In this document: one piece after another, positions 53,347 through 62,655 of the stretch
Layout: the number at the start of each line of letters is the position of its first letter
Numbering within the stretch: the first letter of the stretch is position 1
DNA from: JAJPXC01 sp964510535
GTDB lineage: Bacteria; Bacteroidota; Bacteroidia; Bacteroidales; Muribaculaceae
DNA length: 64,000 bases
Assembly (NCBI GenBank): GCA_964510535.1
Contig: CAZECG010000001.1
Span: 80,735-144,734 of the forward strand
Direction of reading: 5' to 3'
Program-made: the position numbers and the translations under genes
The notes under the pieces: generated by a model
Database searches by the model: none
Seen by the model: the letters and a program-made list of their open reading frames with translations, nothing else
What the model was told of the DNA's origin: nothing

Positions 53347-54921
53347 TTAGTTATACCGACTTGCGATTTCTTGCGCGGCATCGGTGATCTTGGCGGTAAC
53401 ATCGTCGGTCATGCGGCCGGCAAGAATCTCGTCGAGTACCTCTTTCTGATATTTGGCACGCAGCAACTGTATGAACGACTTCTCGAACTCGGCGATTTTC
53501 TCACCGGGCACGGAAGCGAGCAATCCATTAACACCGCAGTAAATAACAGCCACTTCTTCCTCTACGGCCACAGGATTATACTGGGGCTGGATGAGAAGGC
53601 GCTCGTTTTTGCGGCCGCGGTCGATGACGCGTGCGGTCACGGGGTCGATGTCGCCACCGAATTTTGTGAACGATTCAAGCTCGCGGAACTGGGCTTGGTC
53701 AATTTTCAGCGTCCCTGCCACTTTCTTCATCGGCTTAATCTGAGCGTTACCGCCGACACGCGACACAGAAATACCCACGTTAATCGCGGGACGGATGCCA
53801 CGGTTGAACAATGCTGACTCAAGATAAATCTGACCGTCGGTGATTGAGATGACGTTGGTGGGGATGTAGGCCGACACGTCACCGGCCTGCGTCTCGATAA
53901 TCGGGAGGGCGGTTAACGAGCCGCCACCCTTTACTAAAGGTTTCAACACCGCAGGGAGGTCGTTCATCATCGAAGCTACCGATTGGTTGTCGATGATTTT
54001 AGCGGCACGCTCAAGCAGGCGGGAGTGGAGATAGAATATATCACCGGGGTATGCCTCACGGCCAGAGGGGCGTTTCAAAATCAGCGAGATTTCGCGATAA
54101 GCCACAGCCTGTTTCGACAAGTCGTCATACACAATAAGCGCGTCGCGGCCGGTGTCGCGGATATACTCGCCGATTGCCACGCCGGCGAACGGCGAATAGT
54201 AGCGCATAGCAGCCGAGTCGGCAGCGGTAGCCGCCACAACCACGGTGTAGTCGAGCGCGCCGTGCTGGCGCAACGTCTCAACTATAGCCGCCACGGATGA
54301 AGCCTTCTGCCCTATCGCCACATAAATGCAATAGACAGGCTTGCCGTTTTCAAAGTTCTTGCGTTGATTAATAATCGTGTCGATGGCGATGGCGGTTTTA
54401 CCGATTTGACGGTCACCGATAATCAGCTCACGCTGCCCGCGGCCAATGGGCACCATCGAGTCTACGGCTTTGATACCTGTCTGCAACGGCTGTTTTACCG
54501 GCTGACGGAATATCACGCCCGGTGCTTTGCGCTCAAGCGGCATCAGCAGACGTTCCCCTTCGATGGGGCCGCGACCGTCGATAGGTTCGCCAAGAACGTT
54601 AATGACACGTCCGAACACTCCTTCACCCACCGGGATGGAAGCGATTTCGCCAGTGCGGCGAACGGTCATGTTTTCAGTCACCTTGTTGACGTTGTTGAGC
54701 AGAATAACGCCGACGTTGCTCTCCTCAAGGTTGAGAGCGACACCCTTCACGCCATTTTCAAACTCGACGAGTTCGTTGGCACAGACGTTATCGAGTCCGT
54801 AGACGTGAGCGACACCGTCACCCACCTCCAGAACCGTTCCAACCTCCTCGAACGACACCTTTGAGTTGACGTTTTCGAGTTGTTGTTTCAATACTTCCGA
54901 TATCTCGCTTGGGTTAATCAT
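53347..54921 (-). CDS. atpA: ATP synthase F1 alpha subunit
   Basis: Non-catalytic nucleotide-binding subunit of F1. The 524-residue protein has a P-loop GDRQIGKT (residues 169-176; Ile replaces the Thr common in other bacteria), YVAIGQKASSVAAIVETL and the C-terminal helical domain. The arginine-finger region VGISVSRVGGNAQIKPMK is intact. It starts 8 bases after atpH and precedes atpG. Length is normal. Confidence 0.97.
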   Translation of the reverse strand: MINPSEISEVLKQQLENVNSKVSFEEVGTVLEVGDGVAHVYGLDNVCANELVEFENGVKGVALNLEESNVGVILLNNVNKVTENMTVRRTGEIASIPVGEGVFGRVINVLGEPIDGRGPIEGERLLMPLERKAPGVIFRQPVKQPLQTGIKAVDSMVPIGRGQRELIIGDRQIGKTAIAIDTIINQRKNFENGKPVYCIYVAIGQKASSVAAIVETLRQHGALDYTVVVAATAADSAAMRYYSPFAGVAIGEYIRDTGRDALIVYDDLSKQAVAYREISLILKRPSGREAYPGDIFYLHSRLLERAAKIIDNQSVASMMNDLPAVLKPLVKGGGSLTALPIIETQAGDVSAYIPTNVISITDGQIYLESALFNRGIRPAINVGISVSRVGGNAQIKPMKKVAGTLKIDQAQFRELESFTKFGGDIDPVTARVIDRGRKNERLLIQPQYNPVAVEEEVAVIYCGVNGLLASVPGEKIAEFEKSFIQLLRAKYQKEVLDEILAGRMTDDVTAKITDAAQEIASRYN

Positions 54922-54929
54922 TTGCTTGT

Positions 54930-55475
54930 TTATTTGCTAAGAAGTTTCAGACGCAATTGTTTGAGTTCATTCTTTATCGAAGCGTCAAGACGCTCAGAGT
55001 CGATGTTCACGACAAAACCTCCGATGAGGTCGGGGTCAATCGTGTGGGTATATTCCATAGACGCTCCACCGAGATGTTTCTCTATGAGCGTTTTCAGCCT
55101 TGTCTCCTCGTCGGCGGCCATCGGAGCGGCCATGACTACGTTGACCCGATAGATGTTGTTTTCGTGACGGTAGAGGTTCTCATAGGCAAGGGCTATGCCT
55201 CTCACCAACGAGACGCGTTTGTTTTCAATGAGCAGTTTCAGAAAATCATGGAAACATGAATCCTGGGCAGTCGCTCCGGCAGCAGTGCCTAAAAGAGCCA
55301 CTTTGTCAGCGTCGGAAACAAACGGGTTTGACATCACCGGCTGCAATCCCTCCTGGGAGACGAACGCCGCCGTCAACGACTTCATCAATCCAAAGACACG
55401 CTCAGCCGCTCCTTTTTCAAGAGCGAACTTGTAGAGAGCCTTGGCGTATCGGCTTGGAATAAGACCTTCGTTCAT
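54930..55475 (-). CDS. atpH: ATP synthase F1 delta subunit
   Basis: Peripheral-stalk subunit that joins F1 to the b subunits. The 181-residue product begins NEGLIPSRYAKALYKFALEKG, the typical delta/OSCP N terminus, and ends with the conserved DPDLIGGFVVNIDSERLDAS and KNELKQLRLKLLSK. It lies 6 bases after atpF and 8 before atpA. Confidence 0.94.
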   Translation of the reverse strand: MNEGLIPSRYAKALYKFALEKGAAERVFGLMKSLTAAFVSQEGLQPVMSNPFVSDADKVALLGTAAGATAQDSCFHDFLKLLIENKRVSLVRGIALAYENLYRHENNIYRVNVVMAAPMAADEETRLKTLIEKHLGGASMEYTHTIDPDLIGGFVVNIDSERLDASIKNELKQLRLKLLSK

Positions 55476-55481
55476 CGCATA

Positions 55482-55979
55482 CTAATTATTGTGCTCCATT
55501 TCATCGAGCAGTGAGTTGACGAGTTTTGCCTGGGCTTTATCGTCGGCGAGCTGGTTTTTTACCACCTTTTGAGCAATCTCAAGAGCAAAATCGCTGACCT
55601 GGTCACGGAAACTCTGCTCGGCCTCCTTTCGTGATTGTTCGATAGAGACTTTAGCGGCATCCATGACTTTTTGCGCCTCTTTCTGTGCGGCGGCTCTGGC
55701 CTCCTCGATAATCTGTGTTTTCATCTTGTCGGCCTCGCGGAGCACTTCAGCCTGTTGGCGACGGGCTTCAACCAACTGTTTGTCGGCCTCCTCCCTCGCA
55801 TGGTCAAGCTGCTCTTTCGCAGTCTGAGCATACTCAACGCCCTTGTTTATAAAGTCGGCACGGCTGTCTATCCCTTTTATTATCACAGGCCACGCCCATT
55901 TCCATAGAATGAAAAACAGCACGGCAAAAGCGACGAACATCCAGAATATCAAGCCGAATTCAGGCGTGAATAGTTCCAT
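55482..55979 (-). CDS. atpF: ATP synthase Fo b subunit
   Basis: Peripheral-stalk subunit. The 165-residue product has one N-terminal membrane helix (LIFWMFVAFAVLFFILWKWAWP) and a long Ala/Glu/Lys/Gln-rich coiled coil (residues about 35-150) that would extend along F1. It lies between atpE (13 bases) and atpH (6 bases). Length and pattern match bacterial b subunits. Confidence 0.94.
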   Translation of the reverse strand: MELFTPEFGLIFWMFVAFAVLFFILWKWAWPVIIKGIDSRADFINKGVEYAQTAKEQLDHAREEADKQLVEARRQQAEVLREADKMKTQIIEEARAAAQKEAQKVMDAAKVSIEQSRKEAEQSFRDQVSDFALEIAQKVVKNQLADDKAQAKLVNSLLDEMEHNN

Positions 55980-55992
55980 CAGCTACAGGTGA

Positions 55993-56235
55993 TTAGGCTA
56001 CGAACAAAGCGAGGATACAAACGATAACCGCAAACAGGGCGACACCTTCGACGAGCGCACCAATCACAATCATATTGGAACGTATGTCGCCGGCCGATTC
56101 GGGCTGACGTGCGATAGCTTCCATAGCGGCAGCACCGATTTTACCAATACCAATACCAGCGCCGATTGCGGCGATACCAGCACCAATACTTGCGCCAAGA
56201 CCAACTATGGCGTCTGCTAAAATCATCGATAACAT
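55993..56235 (-). CDS. atpE: ATP synthase Fo c subunit, proton type
   Basis: Ring-forming subunit of Fo. The 80-residue hairpin has a Gly/Ala-rich first helix (GAGIAAIGAGIGIGKIGAAA), the polar loop ARQPE and a second helix with the ion-binding Glu63 in GALVEGVALFAV. The Na+-binding signature (Gln in helix 1 and Ser/Thr right after the Glu) is absent: the matching positions are Ile30 and Gly64. H+ coupling is therefore inferred. Met4 is an alternative start. Confidence 0.95.
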   Translation of the reverse strand: MLSMILADAIVGLGASIGAGIAAIGAGIGIGKIGAAAMEAIARQPESAGDIRSNMIVIGALVEGVALFAVIVCILALFVA

Positions 56236-56285
56236 AATTCTTTAATTTTAAAGTGTTATATTTAGTTTAATATTTCATTCCATTT

Positions 56286-57371
56286 TTATTTGGCCACCTG
56301 AGCGGCTTTATCTTCGCTCTCATGCTCGGCTTTTTCCTGAGCGAGAGAGATGAATATGGTCGACAGCATCGTGAAGACATAAGCCTGGATGAAGCTGACA
56401 AGGACATCAAGCAGCAACATGAAAATCGAGAAGAGCATCGACAGCACCGTGGTCGCGCCAAGCGCAAGAGCTCCCATTTCGGCAAAAATGAATATCAACA
56501 GCGTCAACACAATGACTATCATGTGGCCGCCCATCATGTTGGCAAACAGACGCACGGTCAACGCAGCCGGTTTGGTGAACATACCGAAAACCTCTATAAT
56601 CGGCATTATCGGGATGGGAAACTTCAGCCACATAGGCACATCGGGCCAAAAAATCTCTTTCCAATAGTGTTTTGTCCCGAATATATTGGTCACGAAAAAC
56701 GTCAGCAACGCCAACACAAGTGTGACAGCTATATTACCGGTTAAGTTAGCACCGCCCGGGAACACCACAATAAGACCGAGAAGATTCATGAACAGGATGA
56801 AAAAGAACACCGTCAATAAATATGGGGCGAACCGGGGAGCGTTCTCCTTCAATGTCGATTTGACCACACCGTTGTAAACAAACTCGACAGTGGTTTCTAA
56901 CAGCCCAAGCCCTTTGCGAGGTGCTTCAAACCCTTTGCGTTTGTACCATCGGGCGAGCATGATGCAGCAAAAAGCCACCAAAACCACCGTAATGAACAGA
57001 GCAAACACATTTTTAGTGATTGACAAGTCACAAGGTCTCGACTCTTTGCCGTCGACAATCTCAACGAGTTTCCCTTTATAGTCACCTTCCGTGGCGATTC
57101 TGAACGATGCGTCACCGTCAACGAACGTCTCTCCACCGGCTACACGCGACGACAAGAAACAGTGCAACCCGTCACTCCCCCAGACGATAATAGGCAAGGG
57201 GATGCGTTTATGGTGATTGAACGGGACTTCCCATCCATAGCTATCACCGAGGTGTTCGAAGATGATTTCCTTAGGGTCAATCTTCGCACCGTCATGGTCA
57301 TCAGCCGCCATCCGCAACGGTGAGACCACCGCCGCGATTAGAAAGCTCAATATGAGAAACAACTTTTTCAT
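56286..57371 (-). CDS. atpB: ATP synthase Fo a subunit with long N-terminal extension
   Basis: Stator channel subunit of Fo. About 361 residues, roughly 90 longer than E. coli AtpB. The extra N-terminal part (residues about 1-120) starts with a cleavable-looking signal peptide (MKKLFLILSFLIAAVVS) and a soluble stretch predicted to face the periplasm. The channel domain follows, with the essential Arg in LTVRLFANMMGGH (about residue 274) and a C-terminal helix pair (LLDVLVSFIQAYVFTMLSTIFISLA). The ATG at 57371 is preferred to a TTG at 57377. It lies 6 bases after atpC. The extension occurs in other Bacteroidota as well. Confidence 0.93.
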   Translation of the reverse strand: MKKLFLILSFLIAAVVSPLRMAADDHDGAKIDPKEIIFEHLGDSYGWEVPFNHHKRIPLPIIVWGSDGLHCFLSSRVAGGETFVDGDASFRIATEGDYKGKLVEIVDGKESRPCDLSITKNVFALFITVVLVAFCCIMLARWYKRKGFEAPRKGLGLLETTVEFVYNGVVKSTLKENAPRFAPYLLTVFFFILFMNLLGLIVVFPGGANLTGNIAVTLVLALLTFFVTNIFGTKHYWKEIFWPDVPMWLKFPIPIMPIIEVFGMFTKPAALTVRLFANMMGGHMIVIVLTLLIFIFAEMGALALGATTVLSMLFSIFMLLLDVLVSFIQAYVFTMLSTIFISLAQEKAEHESEDKAAQVAK

Positions 57372-57377
57372 CGTCAA

Positions 57378-57611
57378 TCAATAGATACACACCGACACCA
57401 CATTGTTATCGACATCAACCACCCCGCCGCCGATTTCCTGCTCAACGGGCTGCCCGTCGAATCCGTAGCTCATTTTGCCGGGGACAAGAGTGGAAATAAG
57501 CGACGCATGATTGTGAAGCACGGTGAACGCCCCCATCTGACCGGGTAACGATACCCATTCCACTTCGCCTTCAAAGAGGACCGACTCAGCCGATATCACT
57601 TTAAGTGTCAT
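57378..57611 (-). CDS. atpC: ATP synthase F1 epsilon subunit, short form
   Basis: Rotor subunit that joins gamma to the c-ring. The 77-residue product consists of the N-terminal beta-sandwich only (LKVISAESVLFEGEVEWVSLPG, then MGAFTVLHNHASLISTLVPG). The C-terminal helical hairpin that inhibits ATP hydrolysis in E. coli (full length about 135) is missing. This short form is usual in Bacteroidota. It lies 63 bases after atpD and abuts atpB. Confidence 0.92.
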   Translation of the reverse strand: MTLKVISAESVLFEGEVEWVSLPGQMGAFTVLHNHASLISTLVPGKMSYGFDGQPVEQEIGGGVVDVDNNVVSVCIY

Positions 57612-57674
57612 TGTGTGATTGTTTATTTCTCGGTTAATAATTCATATTTCTGTTCACACCACGCCATGAGGCGG

Positions 57675-59177
57675 TCATCCAACCTCGGCGAGCATCTTCT
57701 TACCCTTGGCGATGGCCTCGTCAATCGTGCCAACGTTAAGGAACGCCTGCTCGGGATACTCGTCCATTTCGCCGGAAAGTATCATCTTGAAACCGCGGAT
57801 AGTCTCACTCAGAGGAACCATCACACCGGGTAGGCCGGTGAACTGCTCTGCCACGTGGAACGGCTGGGAGAGGAATCGCTGGGCGCGACGAGCGCGGGCA
57901 ACCACGAGTTTATCCTCATCAGACAATTCATCGACACCAAGAATGGCGATAATATCTTGAAGCTCATTATATTTCTGAAGCAACTGTTTGACAGCCTGAG
58001 CAGTCTCATAGTGGTCTTGACCGACGATATTCGGGTCGAGGATTCGCGATGTTGACTCCAAGGGGTCTACGGCGGGATAGATGCCAAGCTCTGATATCTT
58101 ACGGCTCAACACGGTTGTCGCGTCGAGGAAGCTGAAAGTTGTGGCAGGCGCAGGGTCGGTCAAGTCGTCGGCAGGCACATAGATTGCTTGAACCGAGGTA
58201 ATCGAACCGTTTTTAGTCGAAGTGATTCGCTCCTGCAACATACCCATCTCAGAGGCAAGCGTAGGCTGATAACCCACAGCCGAAGGCATACGGCCAAGAA
58301 GTGCCGACACCTCCGAACCGGCTTGGGTGAAACGGAAGATGTTGTCGATAAACAACAGAATCTCCTTACCACCGCCATCGGCGTCGCGGAATTGCTCGGC
58401 GACGGTCAGACCGGTCAACGCCACGCGCAGACGCGCACCCGGCGGCTCGTTCATCTGACCGAACACGAGCGCGGCCTGTGACTCTTTGACTTGCTCCATG
58501 TCGACATCGGCGAGATTCCACTCTCCTTTCTCCATCCCCTCACTGAATTTCTCGCCATACTTCATGACACCGCTCTCAATCATCTCACGGAGGAGGTCAT
58601 TACCCTCGCGGGTACGCTCTCCGACACCGGTAAACACCGAGAAACCGTTGTGACCCTTGGCGATGTTATTTATAAGCTCCATGATGAGCACGGTCTTACC
58701 GACACCCGCACCACCGAACAGACCGATTTTACCACCTTTACTGTAAGGTTCAAGGAGGTCAATCACTTTGATACCGGTGTAAAGTATCTCAGTGCCTATG
58801 GTAAGGTCTTCAAATGTCGGTGCCGGCTGGTGAATGGGACGCAAGTTGTCGCGCTTGAGCTCGGGGAGATGGTCGATAGCCTCGCCAATGACATTAAGCA
58901 GACGGCCTTTGACCTGGGAACCGGTCGGGACGGCAATCGGACGATTCAAATTGTCTACGCGGACACCGCGACACAAACCATCGGTGCTCTCCATCGCCAC
59001 ACAACGCACAGTATCCTCACCGATGTGTTGCTCCACTTCGAGCACAAGCTCCGAACCGTCGGGGCGATCCACCTTCAATGCGGTGTAAATGGGAGGGAGC
59101 GTGTTGTCGTCACCCTCAAAAATCACGTCGACCACCGGGCCGATGACTTGGACTACTTTTCCAAATTTATCGCTCAT
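57675..59177 (-). CDS. atpD: ATP synthase F1 beta subunit
   Basis: Catalytic subunit of F1. The 500-residue protein has the Walker A motif GGAGVGKT (residues 155-162), the catalytic Glu in GVGERTREGNDL, the Walker B strand EILLFIDNIFRFTQAGSEVSALLGRMPSAVGYQPTLA (blocks LLFIDNIFRFTQAGSEVS and RMPSAVGYQPTL) and VDPLESTSRIL. It is the first gene of the atp block and starts 53 bases after the nuoH stop, on the same strand. No strong promoter or terminator is seen in that gap. Confidence 0.97.
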   Translation of the reverse strand: MSDKFGKVVQVIGPVVDVIFEGDDNTLPPIYTALKVDRPDGSELVLEVEQHIGEDTVRCVAMESTDGLCRGVRVDNLNRPIAVPTGSQVKGRLLNVIGEAIDHLPELKRDNLRPIHQPAPTFEDLTIGTEILYTGIKVIDLLEPYSKGGKIGLFGGAGVGKTVLIMELINNIAKGHNGFSVFTGVGERTREGNDLLREMIESGVMKYGEKFSEGMEKGEWNLADVDMEQVKESQAALVFGQMNEPPGARLRVALTGLTVAEQFRDADGGGKEILLFIDNIFRFTQAGSEVSALLGRMPSAVGYQPTLASEMGMLQERITSTKNGSITSVQAIYVPADDLTDPAPATTFSFLDATTVLSRKISELGIYPAVDPLESTSRILDPNIVGQDHYETAQAVKQLLQKYNELQDIIAILGVDELSDEDKLVVARARRAQRFLSQPFHVAEQFTGLPGVMVPLSETIRGFKMILSGEMDEYPEQAFLNVGTIDEAIAKGKKMLAEVG

Positions 59178-59230
59178 AATTGACGAAAGGCTATATTTAT
59201 GGATCAGTTAATTATTCTATCTGTTATTTA

Positions 59231-60319
59231 TCAGTTTGGCAGTGGATAGTGCAAACCATAGATTATAACCAACACCATCAACACAAGGTTGAAAAGGTTA
59301 ATCGGAAGCAGATATTTCCACTCAAGCGAAAGAAGCTGGTCGATGCGCAAGCGGGGGAAAGTCCACTTGAACCATATAATCACAAACGACAACACTATCG
59401 CTTTGCCAATGAACCAGATGGTACCGGGTATGTAGTCCATCACCATGTTGAAACCGTCCCATCCGGGGATGTGGAGAGGCATCCAGCCACCTAAGAACAG
59501 CAGTGACGCCACACCGGCGACGATGAACAAATTAAGGTATTCGGCCAAGTAGAAAAATCCGAAATGTATGCCGGAATATTCTGTGTGGTAACCTGCGGTC
59601 AACTCACTCTCGGCCTCGGGCAAGTCAAACGGGCCGCGATTGGTTTCAGCCGTGCCGGCTATCAGATATATCACAAAAGCGATGATAGCGGGAATATGGC
59701 CCGAGAACAAGAACCAAAGATCGCTCTGCTGCTCGACTATACCGCCCACCGACATTGTGCCGGCGAAAGCCACCATCGTCAAGACCGATAGTCCGATTGA
59801 AAGTTCATAGCTGACCATCTGCGCACCCGAACGCAACGCACCGATAAGCGTGAACTTGTTGTTGCTCGACCATCCGGCAAGCAAAATACCGAGCACTCCT
59901 ATTGACGAGACAGCGACAAGGAAGAAGATACCTATATTGAAGTCAATAATCTGCAATCCTTTACCCCACGGCAGAACCGCAAACGCCATCATTGAAGCGA
60001 TAATCACCAAATATGGGGCGAGGGCAAAAAGGAACTTGTCAATGTGGTTAAGCGTGATAAGCTCTTTAATAAGAATCTTGAACATATCGGCAAAACTTTG
60101 CAACAGGCCGAAGGGACCCACGCGGTTAGGGCCGATACGACACTGGAAAGCGGCGCAAACCTTACGCTCAAAATAGATGTAGAACAACGCAAGCAATGCG
60201 TAGACCAACAAGAGGACAACGCCTATCAGCACACACTCCGTGGTGATGACAAGCCACTCAGGCATAAACGAGCCGAGCAAATTGTGGATCCAGTCGGTTA
60301 TTGATGAACAGTCGTACAT
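59231..60319 (-). CDS. nuoH: NADH-quinone oxidoreductase subunit H
   Basis: Membrane subunit of complex I that forms much of the quinone chamber. The 362-residue protein has about eight hydrophobic segments with YIYFERKVCAAFQCRIGPNRVGPFGLLQSFAD (blocks FERKVCAAFQCRIGPNRVGP and GLLQSFADMFKIL), the conserved RGPFDLPEAESELTAGYHTEYSG region (block GPFDLPEAESELTAGYHTEY) and a C-terminal FPRLRIDQLLSLEWK. It follows nuoCD by 36 bases. atpD, rather than nuoI, comes next. Confidence 0.96.
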   Translation of the reverse strand: MYDCSSITDWIHNLLGSFMPEWLVITTECVLIGVVLLLVYALLALFYIYFERKVCAAFQCRIGPNRVGPFGLLQSFADMFKILIKELITLNHIDKFLFALAPYLVIIASMMAFAVLPWGKGLQIIDFNIGIFFLVAVSSIGVLGILLAGWSSNNKFTLIGALRSGAQMVSYELSIGLSVLTMVAFAGTMSVGGIVEQQSDLWFLFSGHIPAIIAFVIYLIAGTAETNRGPFDLPEAESELTAGYHTEYSGIHFGFFYLAEYLNLFIVAGVASLLFLGGWMPLHIPGWDGFNMVMDYIPGTIWFIGKAIVLSFVIIWFKWTFPRLRIDQLLSLEWKYLLPINLFNLVLMVLVIIYGLHYPLPN

Positions 60320-60355
60320 AACAATTGATTACTATTTCTTCGTTCGATTTATTCA

Positions 60356-61984
60356 TTAACGGTCCATATCGGGCACGATATAGTCAAGCGAGCCGCCGAT
60401 AGTGATAAGGTCGGCGATTTTGTGGCCCCGGGTAATGTGGTCGACCACCGCGGCGTGAGGCAGGCAAGGCGGCACAATCTTCAGGCGCAGGGGTGAAGTT
60501 CCCCCATTGCTCTCGATGTATATGCCAAAGACTCCGCGGCAGCCCTCTACGCGCTGGAACCAGTGACCTGCGGGCAACTTCAAAACCTTAGGCACCTTCA
60601 CGCAATACTCGCCGTCGGGTATATTGTCGACAAGCTGCTCGAGGATACGCGCCGACTGGGTCATCTCGTCCATGCGCACCTTGAAACGCGCCATCGAGTC
60701 TCCCTCAGCGCGCACCACCTCGTCAAACTCAAGTTCCGAGTAGATGCTATACGGGTCGGTCTTACGCACGTCGCAAGCCCAACCAGACGCGCGACCCGAC
60801 GGGCCGGTCACACCATAAGAGATGGCATCCTCGCGCGACAACACGCCCACCTTTTCCAAGCGGTTTTGCGCAATCACGTTACCGGTAAATATCTTGTTAT
60901 ATTCCTTGATATTCTTCGGAAGTATTTCTAACAGGTGTTTTACATCCTTGACAAAATCGGGATGCAGATCGGCCATCACGCCACCGATGCAGTCGTAGTT
61001 AAACGTCATACGAGCACCACAAGTGCGCTCCATAATGTCCAAAATCGTTTCACGCACGCGGAGTGTATAGAAAAGCATCGTGGTCGCTCCGAGGTCCATG
61101 CAATATGTGCCGATAAACAGACAGTGCGACGCAATGCGCGAGAGCTCGTCCATCATCACGCGAATCACCTGGGCGCGGCGCGAAATCTCGATGCCGGCGG
61201 CTTTTTCGATGCACATACACAGGCAGTGGTGGTAATTGTGAGCCGAGAAATAATCAAGACGATCCATGAAATGGAGAGTCTGGGGATATGTCAGCTTCTC
61301 GCAGAGCTTCTCCACACCGCGGTGAATGTAACCCATGTAGACATCTATCTTCTTGATAGTCTCGCCGTCGACAGCGGTGCGGAATCGCAACACACCGTGG
61401 GTGGCAGGGTGTTGCGGGCCGATGTTGACCACAAAATCGTCTTCCATGAACATGGGCACAGTCTTCTTCTCAATACTACCGTCGGACTTTTCGACCCACG
61501 AGAAAGTGTTATCCTCCTGCCGCTCGCTTTCGATAGAGACGGGATTGAGAGCGGGGTCCTCGTCATAATCTTTACGCAACGGGTAACCCACCCAATCTAC
61601 GCTAAGAAACAAACGGCGCATATCGGGATTGTTGATGAACACGATGCCAAAGAAGTCATAGACTTCGCGTTCATATATGCCTGCGATCATCCAAAGGTCG
61701 GCGACCGAGTGCAACATCGGGTTGTCGCGGTCAGCGGTAGTCACTTTGACCGATATATGTTCCCCGTGCTTCGTCGATGTGAGATAATAGACACAGCCGA
61801 GGCTATCGGTCCAGTCCATACCCACAATCGTCACTAAATAGTCAAAACTCAAGTCGGCATCGTCACGCAGCGTCTTGGCGAGCTGATGCCACTGGGCGTC
61901 GGGAATGTTGATCTGGAGAATCTCCCCCTCCTCAAAAGTGGCGGCGGGGAATAATTTTGAGATCTTTTCCTGAATGTTTGCCAT
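60356..61984 (-). CDS. nuoCD: NADH-quinone oxidoreductase fused subunits C and D
   Basis: Peripheral-arm subunit of complex I that contributes to the quinone-binding site. In this 542-residue fusion, residues about 1-160 are the NuoC part (YEREVYDFFGIVFINNPDMRRL). Residues about 180-542 are the NuoD part, with NIGPQHPATHGVLRF, the quinone-site region and GCRGVFGIYIESNGGTSPLRLKI. The C terminus (GSLDYIVPDMDR) is the usual NuoD end. The fusion occurs in many Gram-negative bacteria. It lies 62 bases after nuoB and 36 before nuoH. Confidence 0.96.
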   Translation of the reverse strand: MANIQEKISKLFPAATFEEGEILQINIPDAQWHQLAKTLRDDADLSFDYLVTIVGMDWTDSLGCVYYLTSTKHGEHISVKVTTADRDNPMLHSVADLWMIAGIYEREVYDFFGIVFINNPDMRRLFLSVDWVGYPLRKDYDEDPALNPVSIESERQEDNTFSWVEKSDGSIEKKTVPMFMEDDFVVNIGPQHPATHGVLRFRTAVDGETIKKIDVYMGYIHRGVEKLCEKLTYPQTLHFMDRLDYFSAHNYHHCLCMCIEKAAGIEISRRAQVIRVMMDELSRIASHCLFIGTYCMDLGATTMLFYTLRVRETILDIMERTCGARMTFNYDCIGGVMADLHPDFVKDVKHLLEILPKNIKEYNKIFTGNVIAQNRLEKVGVLSREDAISYGVTGPSGRASGWACDVRKTDPYSIYSELEFDEVVRAEGDSMARFKVRMDEMTQSARILEQLVDNIPDGEYCVKVPKVLKLPAGHWFQRVEGCRGVFGIYIESNGGTSPLRLKIVPPCLPHAAVVDHITRGHKIADLITIGGSLDYIVPDMDR

Positions 61985-62046
61985 ATCTCTTATATAATGT
62001 GATAGATGGTTCGTGGTTTATTTTATGTGGTCTGTAACCTTTGCAA

Positions 62047-62655
62047 TCATTCGTCAACCCCCTCTACCGGGTGTGATGCAAGAAAGTCTTTCTGTTTTTC
62101 CTGCCGGTTGACTCCTCCGAAGAAACGCTCCACCTTGATTTTGCGCGACAACTGCATGATTGCATAAATCATTGCCTCGGGACGCGGCGGACATCCTGGC
62201 AGATACACATCTACCGGGATTATCTCCTCGATACCCTTGGCCACATGGTATGACTTGCGGAACGGGCCGCCCGAGATAGCGCAACTTCCGCAAGCTATCA
62301 CATACTTTGGCTCGGCGAGCTGGTCATAAAGACGGCGCAGAACCGGGGCCATACGGTTAACGATTGTCCCGGCGACCATGATGAAATCGGCCTGACGGGG
62401 CGACGAGCGAGCCACTTCCCAACCGAAACGCGCCATATCAAAACGCGCCGCTCCGAGCGACACGAACTCGATGCCGCAGCAACTGGTGGCGAACGTCAAA
62501 GGCCACAGCGAATTTGAGCGCCCCCAATTAATCAGCTTGTCAAGAGTTCCGACCACGATGTTGGTACCGTTGTCCTGAAGCTCCTTGACGAGCTTCTCGA
62601 TATATTCGTTATCTTTGAACGCCTCGTAGGGCATTGATTTTGTTGTCACTTCCAT
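62047..62655 (-). CDS. nuoB: NADH-quinone oxidoreductase subunit B
   Basis: Carries the terminal 4Fe-4S cluster N2 of complex I. The 202-residue protein shows the double-cysteine motif TSCCGIEF (Cys59, Cys60), CGSCAISGG (Cys125) and LPGCPPRPEA (Cys155), the four expected ligands. It overlaps nuoA by 10 bases. Its C-terminal 40 residues extend a little past the core. Confidence 0.97.
   Translation of the reverse strand: MEVTTKSMPYEAFKDNEYIEKLVKELQDNGTNIVVGTLDKLINWGRSNSLWPLTFATSCCGIEFVSLGAARFDMARFGWEVARSSPRQADFIMVAGTIVNRMAPVLRRLYDQLAEPKYVIACGSCAISGGPFRKSYHVAKGIEEIIPVDVYLPGCPPRPEAMIYAIMQLSRKIKVERFFGGVNRQEKQKDFLASHPVEGVDE

Noticed and set aside
55993..56235. Na+-coupled ATP synthase
   Set aside because: The c subunit lacks the helix-1 Gln and the Ser/Thr after the carboxylate that mark Na+ rings; Ile30 and Gly64 are found instead.
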